Below are positions 1 to 8,412 of a stretch of DNA of 64,000 nt, one piece after another (position 1 is the stretch's first letter; each line of letters begins with the position of its first letter). The notes below the pieces were generated by a model. That model did not search any database. It was given only the letters and a program-made list of their open reading frames with translations, and was not told the DNA's origin. Source of the DNA: an uncultured Pseudomonadales bacterium. GTDB lineage: Bacteria; Pseudomonadota; Gammaproteobacteria; Pseudomonadales; Azotimanducaceae. The translations under genes and the position numbers were made by a program. Location of the stretch: contig OY282455.1 in the NCBI GenBank assembly GCA_958296195.1, forward strand, positions 1,860,001 to 1,924,000, given 5' to 3'.

Positions 1-125
1 CTGACGGCTCCGCACCAACCCTTTAAGGCACCACGGTCACGCGGCTTGTGTGCTTCCGGGAAGCGGTGGATGCTGCGGCCAACTGCGCCACCCCGCACAC
101 CGAACAATCGCAACGCCTCCAACCC

Positions 126-623
126 TCAAAAGGACGCAGCAGCAGCGGGCGCGTACTTGAGCATCGCGCGGGAACCGTCCGCAAGGCCGTTGCGGAAGCG
201 CGGCCCCCACTTGTCCCATTCATCCGCATACTTGCGGCCCATGGCCTCCAGCACCTGCGTCTGGACAGCGGCGTCCGTCTCGGTGCTGCCCACCGCCTCC
301 ACCATCGGCAACGCCTTGTAGGCGCCATCCGACTGCCGCCAAAGGCCCACATCCCCAACCCAAATGCGCGTTCTGGTCAGCCCCTGGCCAATCGCCTCGC
401 TACGCCAAGCATCGGCGCCGGTGACAACATAGAAGGCGCCAGCGACGGCGGCGAACCATATTTCGGCTTGGCAACTGCTTTCGTCGCCGTTGGTTTGCAA
501 TGGGGTCAGATAGATCAGGGGCGATGCGTCAGCCGCTTGCCGCCAATTTGGCTGCGCCCGCACAACGACGGGCAAAAGCGTTGCGGCAGCGGTGGTCTTG
601 AGCAGGGCACGGCGTGAAATCAT
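126..623 (-). CDS. Tat-exported protein, possibly flavin-reductase/PPOX-like
   Basis: This encodes a 165-residue protein that starts with a twin-arginine signal (SRRALLK at residues 3-9, then an Ala-rich hydrophobic stretch ending near VRA), so the folded protein is probably exported by Tat. The mature part, with AEIWFAAVAGAFYVVT and an Arg/Trp-rich segment after it, recalls small split-barrel (pyridoxamine oxidase-like) proteins that act on flavin or F420. That assignment is from memory and weak. It stands alone, with RDD and thiolase genes following on the same strand. No catalytic residue can be named. Confidence 0.65.
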   Translation of the reverse strand: MISRRALLKTTAAATLLPVVVRAQPNWRQAADASPLIYLTPLQTNGDESSCQAEIWFAAVAGAFYVVTGADAWRSEAIGQGLTRTRIWVGDVGLWRQSDGAYKALPMVEAVGSTETDAAVQTQVLEAMGRKYADEWDKWGPRFRNGLADGSRAMLKYAPAAAASF

Positions 624-748
624 AACGGTCTCCTCAACGAACAGCAGCGGATTGCGGCGAGGAAAATGACCTTACAGCCCACTAAGGCTCAAGACAAGGG
701 CATACGGAACCAGCGCCGGCCTGCGCTGGCAACGGGGAGGCCCCCGCA

Positions 749-1177
749 TCAAGCCTGATGCACAATGCGGCTGTGGCTGAGCAGATCCGGCCAAGTGCGC
801 CGTTGCCGGTCCAGCAAAGCCCACAGATAGCCGGCGCCCAAGGCGGCAAAGGCCGCAAGGGCACCGAACAGGCGCAACACGGCTTGGTTGAGGCTGACGG
901 GACCGCCGTCATCGGAGACCAAGCGCAGCCGCCAAGCCCGCATCCCGGCGGTTTGCCCACCGGCGCACCAAAAGTATGCGAAGAAGGTGACCAACTCCAG
1001 GAACAGCAGGCTCTGCACCAAGGCGCCGAACACCGCTTCGCCGCTGTTGGCCACCACCATCAGCAGGAGGGTCAGCAGCCAGATCGCCAGAATAAGCAGG
1101 CCATCGTAGAACATGGCCGCCAAGCGGCGCCAAAGCCGAGCCGGGGCTTCTGATTGAAACGGCGGCGCCTTCGCCAT
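749..1177 (-). CDS. RDD family membrane protein
   Basis: This encodes a 142-residue inner-membrane protein of the RDD family. The Arg/Asp signature is in ARLWRRLAAMFYDGL near residues 13-27. Three hydrophobic segments lie at roughly 26-43, 50-70 and 103-122. The length fits the family. RDD proteins are mostly of unknown role; some are linked to ion or small-molecule transport. The last part, DRQRRTWPDLLSHSRIV, matches the usual cytosolic end (W-x-D-L/M at the end of the domain). It is on the same strand as the thiolase gene, about 110 bp away. Confidence 0.8.
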   Translation of the reverse strand: MAKAPPFQSEAPARLWRRLAAMFYDGLLILAIWLLTLLLMVVANSGEAVFGALVQSLLFLELVTFFAYFWCAGGQTAGMRAWRLRLVSDDGGPVSLNQAVLRLFGALAAFAALGAGYLWALLDRQRRTWPDLLSHSRIVHQA

Positions 1178-1290
1178 CTACTGACCCAGCCGACCAGTTC
1201 GCAAGATGTCAATGCGGGCGGAACGACCGTGCATGTGACGCTGGGACTGCGTTTTGGGCGAATCTACGCCGACCCGATTGGAAGCGGGCT

Positions 1291-2751
1291 TCAGGCGGCG
1301 AAGCGGGCGCGGTCGCCATCCAAATGCACCCGCCGGCCGCAGAACTCCTCCTGCGTCATCGCTGTAACAACGTCGGCGTCCCGGCAGTTGGCCCAAGCTC
1401 GCTCGCCGCCGTCCAAGCGGGCGGCAATGTGGGCCAGTTGCGGGCCGGCGCCGTTGTAAATGACCGCATAGCCCTCCACCGTGGCGTCGCCCTTGTGGTC
1501 CTCCGCCAATTCCCGGAACGGCAGGGCGTCCACCTCCGCCTGCGGCGCGGCGTGTTGAAAGGGCCGACTCGCCGGCTCTGCGCTGTAGATGCCGATGGCG
1601 TGCTTGGTGAGGAAGCCGCCATTGGCCGAGACCAACCCCTTCTTGCCGGGCGCGGTGCGCAACAGTTCCGCCATGCGGGCGATGGCGTGCATGACGTAGT
1701 TGTTGAGCGGCCCGCCGGCAAAGGTCAGGCCGCCGGTCACGCTCAAGGGCCGCGTCGGGTCCAAGCCCAGTTCCGCCGCCGCCACCTGCACGGCGATGGG
1801 GAAGCAGCTATAGAGGTCCACCCAATCCAAGTCCTCCGGCGCCAGGCCGGCCAACTCCAAGGCCCGACCGCCGGCGACGCGGATGGCTGGGGAGCTGTGG
1901 AGGTTGTCCCGATTGGATACGAATTTGTGGTCGTGAGCGTCCGCGCCCACCCAAGGATAGACCCACTTGTCCCGGTCGATGCCGAGGGCCGCGGCTTTGC
2001 GCTCCGAACACAGGACCAGCGCCGCCCCCTGATCGACATTGTTGTTGGAGTTCATCAGCTTGGGGTAGGGGTAGGAGACCGAGCGGTTGGCCGCAGAAGG
2101 GGTGCGGATCTCCTCGGCGCTCTTGGCCTCCCGCAGCCAGGCGTGGGGATTTTCCGCCGCCACGGCGCTGAAGCCGGCCCAAAGCTCGGAGATGCGCCGC
2201 AAGTGTTGCGAAACCCCTTCACCTAAGTGGTGGCGGCGGGCCAGCTCCATGATGGGGTACATGTGGGTGGGGCGGACGATGTCCAGCGCAACCTCCCGAG
2301 GGTGGCTCATGGGCGCCTCTTCGCCAATTTGCAGGTCGGGCGTTCCGTCGATGTCCCGCCACTTCAGTTTCACGCCCGCCCGCCGCGCCTTGGCTTGGCT
2401 GTAGCCGCACTCCGCGCCGGTGATGAGGATGACCTCATGCTCCCCGGACTGTATTTCCAAGGCGGAGCGGTTGACCACGCTCTGCACCATGTTGCCGCCG
2501 TAGGGGGTGATGGCGGTCTGCGCCCGGTTGTTGCCGAACGCCTCGCACAGCGCCTTGGCCGGATTCTGGTAGCGCCACCAGCCGCGGATGACGCGCACGG
2601 AGTTCGCTTGCGCCAGCAGCGCCGGATGGCCGGCGTCCGCCGCGGCCATGCGGCAGGCGTCGATCATCAGCTCAATGGGCTCCTTGCCCTCCCCTGGGGC
2701 TTGAATGCGCTGCTCGAGTTGGGCCACGCCCACCAATACCGGTGTTTCCAT
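1291..2751 (-). CDS. Thiolase-family acetyl-CoA acetyltransferase
   Basis: This encodes a protein of about 486 residues that starts at METPVLVGVAQ, a typical thiolase N-terminus. An upstream Met at 2769 is possible but adds only six residues. The family either makes or splits C-C bonds in acyl-CoA. The N-terminal half carries the usual repeated fold (ITGAECGYSQ where the nucleophile loop is expected), and the C-terminal half has GGLTFAGGPLNNYVMHAI, a conserved substrate and active-site loop. This subgroup resembles the SCP-x-like acetyltransferases with a C-terminal beta-rich extension (FRELAEDHKGDATVEGYAVI). It is divergent from the glutamine cyclotransferase gene, with 55 bp between their starts. 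The exact substrate is unknown. Confidence 0.85.
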   Translation of the reverse strand: METPVLVGVAQLEQRIQAPGEGKEPIELMIDACRMAAADAGHPALLAQANSVRVIRGWWRYQNPAKALCEAFGNNRAQTAITPYGGNMVQSVVNRSALEIQSGEHEVILITGAECGYSQAKARRAGVKLKWRDIDGTPDLQIGEEAPMSHPREVALDIVRPTHMYPIMELARRHHLGEGVSQHLRRISELWAGFSAVAAENPHAWLREAKSAEEIRTPSAANRSVSYPYPKLMNSNNNVDQGAALVLCSERKAAALGIDRDKWVYPWVGADAHDHKFVSNRDNLHSSPAIRVAGGRALELAGLAPEDLDWVDLYSCFPIAVQVAAAELGLDPTRPLSVTGGLTFAGGPLNNYVMHAIARMAELLRTAPGKKGLVSANGGFLTKHAIGIYSAEPASRPFQHAAPQAEVDALPFRELAEDHKGDATVEGYAVIYNGAGPQLAHIAARLDGGERAWANCRDADVVTAMTQEEFCGRRVHLDGDRARFAA

Positions 2752-2806
2752 GTACGTCCTGACTATCAAGCTAAAGGCGGGAATGATAGCGCCTTACAAT
2801 TCCCTC

Positions 2807-3613
2807 ATGGCAATAAACGAACTTCTCAACGCCGAGGGTCGGAGCGTCCGCCTCCAATGGCTGCTGCTCCTGTTGGTGGCGGCACCTTGTCTCGCCGTCG
2901 AGAGCGGCCAACCAGCGGCCGCCCCCAAGTTGAACTACCGGGTGGTGGCAAGCTATCCGCACGACCCTGCCGCATTCACCCAAGGGCTGCTCGTCCAAGG
3001 CGATAGGCTGTTCGAGAGCACCGGCGGCTACGGTGAATCCACGCTGCGGGTGACGGACCTCGCCAGCGGGCGGGTTCTTCAGCAATACACCCTGCCGAGC
3101 CACCTATTCGGCGAGGGGTTGGCGATGGTCGATGGGCGGCTCCACCAACTCACCTGGAAGGCCGGCATCGGGTTGGTGCATGAGTCCACCACCTTGGAGC
3201 AAGTCGGAGAGTTCAGCTATACCGGTGAGGGCTGGGGCCTTGCCGCCGGCAACGAACACTTGGCGATGAGCGACGGCAGCGCCCAACTGCGGTTCCTCGA
3301 CCGCACCGACCTGCGGGAATTGCGGCGGGTCGAAGTGCGTGACGGCGGCCGGCCCGTGGCCGGGCTTAACGAACTCGAATACATTGAGGGCAGCCTGTAC
3401 GCCAATATCTGGCCCACGCACCGAATCGCCATCATCGATCCAAGCAGCGGCCAAGTGCAGGGCTGGCTGGACCTGAGCGACATTCTGCCCCTAGTCTTCC
3501 GCCACCCGCGCATCGACGTGCTCAACGGCATCGCCTACGACGCAGACGCGAAAAGGCTGTTCGTCACCGGCAAGCGATGGCCCAGGCTCTTCGAGATCGA
3601 AGTGCTGCGCTAG
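2807..3613 (+). CDS. Glutaminyl-peptide cyclotransferase (glutamine cyclotransferase family)
   Basis: This encodes a 268-residue secreted protein. The start at 2807 is chosen because it gives a clean signal peptide (RLQWLLLLLVAAPCLA). Upstream Met codons lie inside the divergent thiolase gene. The mature part begins with YRVVASYPHDPAAFTQGLL and continues with LFESTGGYGES, the conserved opening of the five-bladed-propeller glutamine cyclotransferases, which form pyroglutamate at protein N-termini. NELEYIEGSLYANIW, VLNGIAYD and LFVTGKRWP near the C-terminus are also family hallmarks. Its stop overlaps the stop of the convergent amidohydrolase gene in a shared CTAG. Confidence 0.9.
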   Translation: MAINELLNAEGRSVRLQWLLLLLVAAPCLAVESGQPAAAPKLNYRVVASYPHDPAAFTQGLLVQGDRLFESTGGYGESTLRVTDLASGRVLQQYTLPSHLFGEGLAMVDGRLHQLTWKAGIGLVHESTTLEQVGEFSYTGEGWGLAAGNEHLAMSDGSAQLRFLDRTDLRELRRVEVRDGGRPVAGLNELEYIEGSLYANIWPTHRIAIIDPSSGQVQGWLDLSDILPLVFRHPRIDVLNGIAYDADAKRLFVTGKRWPRLFEIEVLR

Positions 3614-4923
3614 CGATAGCCGTAGGGTTTTGACAGATCCCGGTAGCGGTCGAACAACTGGGTTTGCCGGGAGCGCATGGGCATCAGTTCGCCGTCGATG
3701 ACCACCTGTTCCGCCCAAGTGGTGACCTCCAAGGGGTCGCCGCTCCAAACCACTAGGTCCGCATGAGCACCTGGACGGATGACGCCGACGTTCTCCATGC
3801 CCCAGGTTTCGGCGGCGCGGCGGGTCAGGCCGGCCAAGGCTGAATGCCACGGCAGGCCGTGGGCGACGGCGTTGCCGGCCATCTGCCGCAAGTTGCTGGA
3901 GTTGTGCAAGGCGCCGGTGAAGATCACGGTCACGCCGGCCTCGTGCAACAGGGCGGCGTTGTCCAAGCGGGCACCCAAGGCGTCGAAACTGCGCGGCAGG
4001 TTGCCATGCACCCGCACCGCCACCGCCGCCCCAGCCGCCGCCAAAGCCTCCCGAACCCGCCAGGCTTCAGCGCCCCCCAAAACCACCAAGCGCAAATTGT
4101 GGGCCGCCGCCAAGTCGATGGCGCGGCGAATTTCCGCAGCCCGGTCCACCGCCAGCACCAGCGGCTTGCCAGAGGTTATGAAACGCTTTAGCGCCGCCAT
4201 GTCGTGGCGGCTGTAGTCCCCCGGCCCAGGCCGATAACGGCTGGGGCTAAAGCGGGAGGCTTCGGCGAAGGCCGTGACCAAGCGCTGCAAAGCCGCCGCC
4301 CGGCTGCCGCCGGCCAAGTCCGTGGCCGCGGCGTCCAAGTATCCAACCAGCGCAGTTCTCGGCGCCAGCAGAAACTCGCCGCCGAGGCGCACGGCGGCGC
4401 CCAGCCCCGCCAAGGGGTCCACCCCAGCGAGGGGGAAGGTCAGCGCTCGCGTCACCCCCTCCATGCGGTTTACGGGGATCAAGGTGGAAGCGGGGTTCAG
4501 TGCATAGCTTACGTCAAAGGCCGGCCCCAAGGGATGTTCCAAAAGAGTGGCGTCGTCGGTGGTGGATTCCAGCCCAATCTCCCGCAAACCTATATGGCTG
4601 TAGGACTCGATCAGGCCCGGCGTGACGATCTTGCCCGTCGCATCGACCCGCCGGTAGGCGAACGGCGCCGGCAAGTCCACGCCGACCGCCTCAATGCGGC
4701 CGTCGGCAACCAGAACGGTGGCCCCCACCAGAGGTTCCTGGTCCTCCAAGGTATAGACGCGCCCGCCGACGATGGCGAGGTCCGCCCAAGATGGCGCCGC
4801 CAACACCCACAAGAGCGCCGGCAGCAGCCTCGCACGGACTTTTCTCAACCGCAGAACGGCTAAATGAAGGGAGTTAACGAAGGGCGTCGCCGAAAGGCCG
4901 AAGAACCGCTTGCCGAAGTTCAT
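3610..4923 (-). CDS. Amidohydrolase family protein with altered metal-binding motif
   Basis: This 437-residue protein has a hydrophobic N-terminus (LLPALLWVLAAPSWA, residues 33-47), suggesting export. The next part, DLAIVGGRVYTLEDQEPL, is the usual start of the amidohydrolase beta-sandwich. The TIM-barrel should open with an H-x-H metal motif, but here it reads ESYSHIG, with Tyr108 where the first His is expected and His110 kept. The C-terminal NVGVIRPGAHADLVVWSGDPLE is typical of imidazolonepropionase-like members. It starts inside the end of the upstream amidohydrolase gene (4-bp overlap), so the two are co-translated and may work as a pair. The substrate is unknown. Activity is doubtful or altered. 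Confidence 0.85.
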   Translation of the reverse strand: MNFGKRFFGLSATPFVNSLHLAVLRLRKVRARLLPALLWVLAAPSWADLAIVGGRVYTLEDQEPLVGATVLVADGRIEAVGVDLPAPFAYRRVDATGKIVTPGLIESYSHIGLREIGLESTTDDATLLEHPLGPAFDVSYALNPASTLIPVNRMEGVTRALTFPLAGVDPLAGLGAAVRLGGEFLLAPRTALVGYLDAAATDLAGGSRAAALQRLVTAFAEASRFSPSRYRPGPGDYSRHDMAALKRFITSGKPLVLAVDRAAEIRRAIDLAAAHNLRLVVLGGAEAWRVREALAAAGAAVAVRVHGNLPRSFDALGARLDNAALLHEAGVTVIFTGALHNSSNLRQMAGNAVAHGLPWHSALAGLTRRAAETWGMENVGVIRPGAHADLVVWSGDPLEVTTWAEQVVIDGELMPMRSRQTQLFDRYRDLSKPYGYR

Positions 4924-6392
4924 CGTCCCTCTCCGGCAACGGTCTGGCCGAGGTCGAAGTCGCTGACCGGCTGACGGGCCGGGTCCTGCCGGTCATAGTG
5001 GAGATGCCCATCTATCCACACCATTTCGGCATGGGCATAGACGCTGAACGGATGCCGGTCCCAAAGCGCCACGTCAGCCGCCTTGCCTTCTTTGATGCTG
5101 CCGGTCTCATCGGCGATGCCCAGAGCCTTGGCGGCGTTGCTGGTGATCCAAGCAATGGCCTGGGCGTCGCTGATGGCCATGCCCATGCGCCGGCCGGCGG
5201 ACATGGCCTTGGCGGCCTCTTGGTTCAGCCGCTGTATGCCTTCTGCGGAGTCGGAGTGGACGATGGCGCAGGCGCCGGCCGCATCCACCAAGGCGACGTT
5301 TTGCGGGATGGCGTCAAACGCCTCCAGCTTGAAGCCCCACCAATCGCTCCACATGGCCGAGCAGACCCCGGCTGCCGCCAGCAAGTCCGCGATCTTGTAG
5401 GACTCCACCGCGTGGTGGAAGGCGGTGACGGCGTAGCCGAACTCCCGGGCGACGTCCAGCATCACGGCCATCTCGTCCGCCCGGTAGCAGTGGTTCTGCA
5501 CCAGAATTTCGCCGTCGAGCACCGCCGCCAAGGTGTCCAAGCCTAGATCCCGCTCCGGCGCTGCATCCGCTTCCCTGGCTTGAAACTTGCGCTGTTTTTC
5601 CCGGTAGGCGACGGCCGCCGCCCAAGCGGCGCGGTAGCCGGCCACGTTGCCCATGCGGGTGGTGGGCGCCTTCTCCTTTTCTCCGTAAACCCGCTTAGGG
5701 TTTTCGCCGCATGCCATCTTCAGGCTCTGCGGGGCACCCGGAAACTTCATGCCCTGCACGGTGCGCGAGGGCACGTTCTTGAGGGTGACGCCGCGCCCAC
5801 CGAAGAGGTTGCCGCTGCCCGGCAGGATGTGCAGAGTGGTGACGCCGCCGGCCAAGGCCAAGCCGAATTGCGGGTCCTGCGGCCAGACGGAGTGCTCCAC
5901 CCAGACGCCGGCGCTGTTCGGGTCCGTCAACTCGTTGCCGTCCGCCGTGGAGGCCACTTCCGGCGACGGGTAGGCGCCAAGGTGGGAGTGAACGTCGATG
6001 ATGCCCGGCGTCAGCCACTTGCCGGCGCCGTTGATGATGCGAACGGGCGCCGCCTCCTGTTGGCGCTCCTGCCCGCCCCCTGCTTCGTTCCACCGCCCCG
6101 CTTCACCGCTCCCAGCGGAGAGCGCCTGCAAAGCCGCCGAGTCCAAACCTCCAGCCACAGCCAGCGCAGCAATGCGCCCCGCCTGCATCAGCACGTCCGC
6201 CCGCTCCAGCCGCTCCCCGGTCCCCGTCAGCACCGCGACGCCTTGGATTAGGGTCGTTGGCGCCGAGCGCGGAGCGTAGGTGGATTCATGGGGCGCGGCT
6301 GCGAGTCCGGCCCCAGCAATAGACAGGCAAACCGCCAGCAACAGGACGGCATTCAACTTAGGCATGGAGTTATTCGACATCCTAGGGTTCAC
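4920..6392 (-). CDS. Secreted imidazolonepropionase-like amidohydrolase
   Basis: This 490-residue metal-dependent hydrolase has a signal peptide (LNAVLLLAVCLSIAGAGLAA). The first metal-binding motif is intact in GIIDVHSHLGAYPSPE (His135 and His137). NHCYRADEM, VTAFHHAVESYKI and the IVHSDSAEGIQRLNQEA segment carry other expected His and Asp ligands. The C-terminal SIKEGKAADVALWDRHPF closes the beta-sandwich. The Met at 6392 lies before two other in-frame starts at 6380 and 6365; 6365 gives the tightest signal peptide. It overlaps the next amidohydrolase gene by 4 bp. The paired arrangement (one canonical, one altered) suggests a heteromeric or regulatory pair, but this is inference. Confidence 0.9.
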   Translation of the reverse strand: MNPRMSNNSMPKLNAVLLLAVCLSIAGAGLAAAPHESTYAPRSAPTTLIQGVAVLTGTGERLERADVLMQAGRIAALAVAGGLDSAALQALSAGSGEAGRWNEAGGGQERQQEAAPVRIINGAGKWLTPGIIDVHSHLGAYPSPEVASTADGNELTDPNSAGVWVEHSVWPQDPQFGLALAGGVTTLHILPGSGNLFGGRGVTLKNVPSRTVQGMKFPGAPQSLKMACGENPKRVYGEKEKAPTTRMGNVAGYRAAWAAAVAYREKQRKFQAREADAAPERDLGLDTLAAVLDGEILVQNHCYRADEMAVMLDVAREFGYAVTAFHHAVESYKIADLLAAAGVCSAMWSDWWGFKLEAFDAIPQNVALVDAAGACAIVHSDSAEGIQRLNQEAAKAMSAGRRMGMAISDAQAIAWITSNAAKALGIADETGSIKEGKAADVALWDRHPFSVYAHAEMVWIDGHLHYDRQDPARQPVSDFDLGQTVAGEGR

Positions 6393-6716
6393 TCATCTTG
6401 CGGCAGGCGACCAAGGCGTACATCCAGCACTGCCGGCTTGCGTCGTTCGGAGCGCGGCAAAGCCGGTGGGCGGGCGCTTCGGGGAGGAGGCGGTGCAATG
6501 TGCCCGGACCCAGAGGCCGGAACCAGCGGTTTGCCTTCACCGCAGCCTCATGAGGAAGTCCGCCTCGGAAGCGCAAGCCAGAGCTGCTGAAACAATGGCC
6601 TGCTCCGAAAGCTCGCCGAGCAAGGCTAGGGCGGCGGGAAACTCCAAACCGGACGGTGGAGCACCCCCCGGCTCCGTGTCCGCAGAGGTGGTTTGCAAGG
6701 GTTCGAGATTGGCCAT
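6382..6716 (-). pseudogene. Frameshifted small gene, unrecognised
   Basis: Two reading frames on the minus strand together look like one short protein. The first runs MANLEPLQTTSADTE... to ACASEADF, then stops at 6537. A second frame picks up at once as HEAAVKANRWFRPLG and ends MYALVACRKMSEP at 6382, next to the amidohydrolase start. One indel near 6550 would join them into about 110 residues. The product is not recognised. It also fills most of the stretch where a CRISPR leader might be expected. It could equally be non-coding GC-rich DNA. Confidence 0.3.
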
Positions 6717-6756
6717 GCCGCCAGTGTAGCCCTTGCCCCCCGCCAACGCCACTTCC

Positions 6757-8412
6757 CGTCTTGTCCAATGAGAAGTGAGCCTGAAGCGGGAAAGCGATTC
6801 CAACGAGAAATGAGCCTGAAGGGGGCCGATCCGGGATCATCGGAGGATGATCGTGACAATGGCCACCGAGCGGCTGGAGAGCTTGGAGCAGGTTCGCGCC
6901 TTCGTGGAGGGCAGCGGGGGTTTGGACTTCGTCGGGTCGGACCGGAGCTCGCGGAACGACTTCGTGCGGCGCATGCTCGTGAAGTTCGAGTACGGGACTC
7001 TGGGCAAGGCCGACAAGGGGTTGGTGAGGCGGTTCCTGCGCAAGGCCACCGGGCTGTCGCGGGCGCAGTTGACGCGGCTGGTTCGCCAGCACGCGAGGAC
7101 GGGGCGGGTCGAGGACCGGCGCGGCGGCGCACCGGCGAGGCCGTTCGTCCGGCGCTACACGGCGGTGGACGCGGCGCTGCTGGCGGAGGTGGACGGGACG
7201 CTGGGGCAGGTCTGCGGGCAGGCGACGCGGGCGGTGATGCGGCGGGAGTTCGAGGTGTTCGGCGACGCCCGCTTCGAGCGTTTGGCCGGCATCTCGACCA
7301 GTCATCTTTACAACCTGCGCAAGTCGAACGCCTACCAGCGCCAGCGCGTCGTCCGCACACGCACGAAGCCGTCCGCGGCGCCCATCGGCGAGCGCCGCAA
7401 GCCGCGTCCCGAGGGAAGGCCCGGCTTCGTGCGGGTGGACTCCGTTCACCAGGGCGACCTCGACGGACGCAAGGGCGTCTACGAGATCAACCTGGTCGAC
7501 GAGGTCACGCAGTACGAGTTCGTGGGCGCGGTCGAGGCCATCTCGGAACGCTTCATGATCCCCGTGCTGGCGGGCCTCCTGGACCTTTTCCCCTTTGTGA
7601 TCAAGGGGTTCCACGCCGACAACGGCTCCGAGTACGTCAACCGCAGGGTCGCCGCCCTGCTGGAGAAGCTGCGCGCCGAGTTCACCCGCTCGCGTCCGCG
7701 CCGCTCCAACGACAACGCCTTGGTCGAGAGCAAGAACGCCAGCGTCGTGCGCCGCCATCTCGGCCACGCCCACATTCCCGCCCGCTTCGCGCCGCTGGTT
7801 CACCAGTTCGCCAGCGCCGTGCTCTCCCCCCACCTCAACTTCCACCGCCCCTGCCTGTTCGCCACGCCGGTCGCCGACGGGAACGGCAGGGTCCGCAAGG
7901 CCTACCGCGACGACGACGTCGCCACGCCCCACGAACGGCTCAAGTCCATCGAGGGCGCCGAGCGCCTCCTCAAGCCCGGCCTCTCCTTCGCAGCGCTCGA
8001 CGCCGAGGCAAGCGCCATGAGCGACCTCGAATCCGCCCGCCTCGTCAACCGCGAGCGCGACAAGCTGTTCCGAGCCGTCGGCGCCGCATGGCCGAGCGCG
8101 GCGTGACGACGCTCCGCCCGACCCGCCTCGAAACGACCGACCCCGCGTTTCCCACGGCCTTCCCACCGCCGCTTTCATGCTTGGGGGATCGCGCCCGTGG
8201 AAAGACCATGGAAAACGCTATGCGGCCCAATCAACCCGGCGAACCGCCAGACCGCCTCCAAGCCCTTCCTCGGCTGTCGCACGGCCCTCCGAAGACTTGC
8301 CATCCGAAAGCGCCTTCGGCATCATCGCCCACCATCTCAACCAATTCCCGACTCGGCCCAAGGCACCGAACATCGCCCTTCGTTCAGGCTCATTTCGGTA
8401 TTGGAATTGACT
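6757..8412 (+). mobile_element. 1656-bp insertion sequence, copy 1 (in CRISPR repeat)
   Basis: Comparing the three copies fixes the ends: all begin CGTCTTGTCCAATGAG and finish TTGGAATTGACT. This copy is flanked by the 5-bp direct repeat CTTCC (6752-6756 and 8413-8417), a target duplication. The target is the first CRISPR repeat: ACTTCC is left at 6751-6756 and CTTCCCGCGCATAATG continues at 8413. The left end has two tandem sites of the type TCCAATGAGAAGTGAGCCTG and the right end has one inverted site, probably transposase binding sites. One transposase gene occupies most of it. Confidence 0.95.
6847..8106 (+). CDS. DDE integrase-type transposase, copy 1
   Basis: This 419-residue transposase has an N-terminal DNA-binding region (residues about 50-170, helical and Arg-rich, with ATGLSRAQLTRLVRQHA resembling a helix-turn-helix). 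A retroviral-integrase-type core follows, with Asp198 (VRVDSVHQGD), Asp258 (HADNGSEY) and Glu294 (ALVESKN); exactly 35 residues separate the last two, so it is DD(35)E. The C-terminal part contains a Mu-type or IS481-like tail (HLNFHRPCLF). A start at the second Met (6859) is possible. All three copies in the window encode the same protein. The long open frames on the opposite strand are shadows. Confidence 0.95.
   Translation: MIVTMATERLESLEQVRAFVEGSGGLDFVGSDRSSRNDFVRRMLVKFEYGTLGKADKGLVRRFLRKATGLSRAQLTRLVRQHARTGRVEDRRGGAPARPFVRRYTAVDAALLAEVDGTLGQVCGQATRAVMRREFEVFGDARFERLAGISTSHLYNLRKSNAYQRQRVVRTRTKPSAAPIGERRKPRPEGRPGFVRVDSVHQGDLDGRKGVYEINLVDEVTQYEFVGAVEAISERFMIPVLAGLLDLFPFVIKGFHADNGSEYVNRRVAALLEKLRAEFTRSRPRRSNDNALVESKNASVVRRHLGHAHIPARFAPLVHQFASAVLSPHLNFHRPCLFATPVADGNGRVRKAYRDDDVATPHERLKSIEGAERLLKPGLSFAALDAEASAMSDLESARLVNRERDKLFRAVGAAWPSAA

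Noticed and set aside
6382..8178. Very long minus-strand frame (598 codons) over IS copy 1, with equivalents in the other two copies
   Set aside because: It is antisense to the intact transposase, rich in Arg/Pro/Gly/His, and repeats only because the IS repeats.
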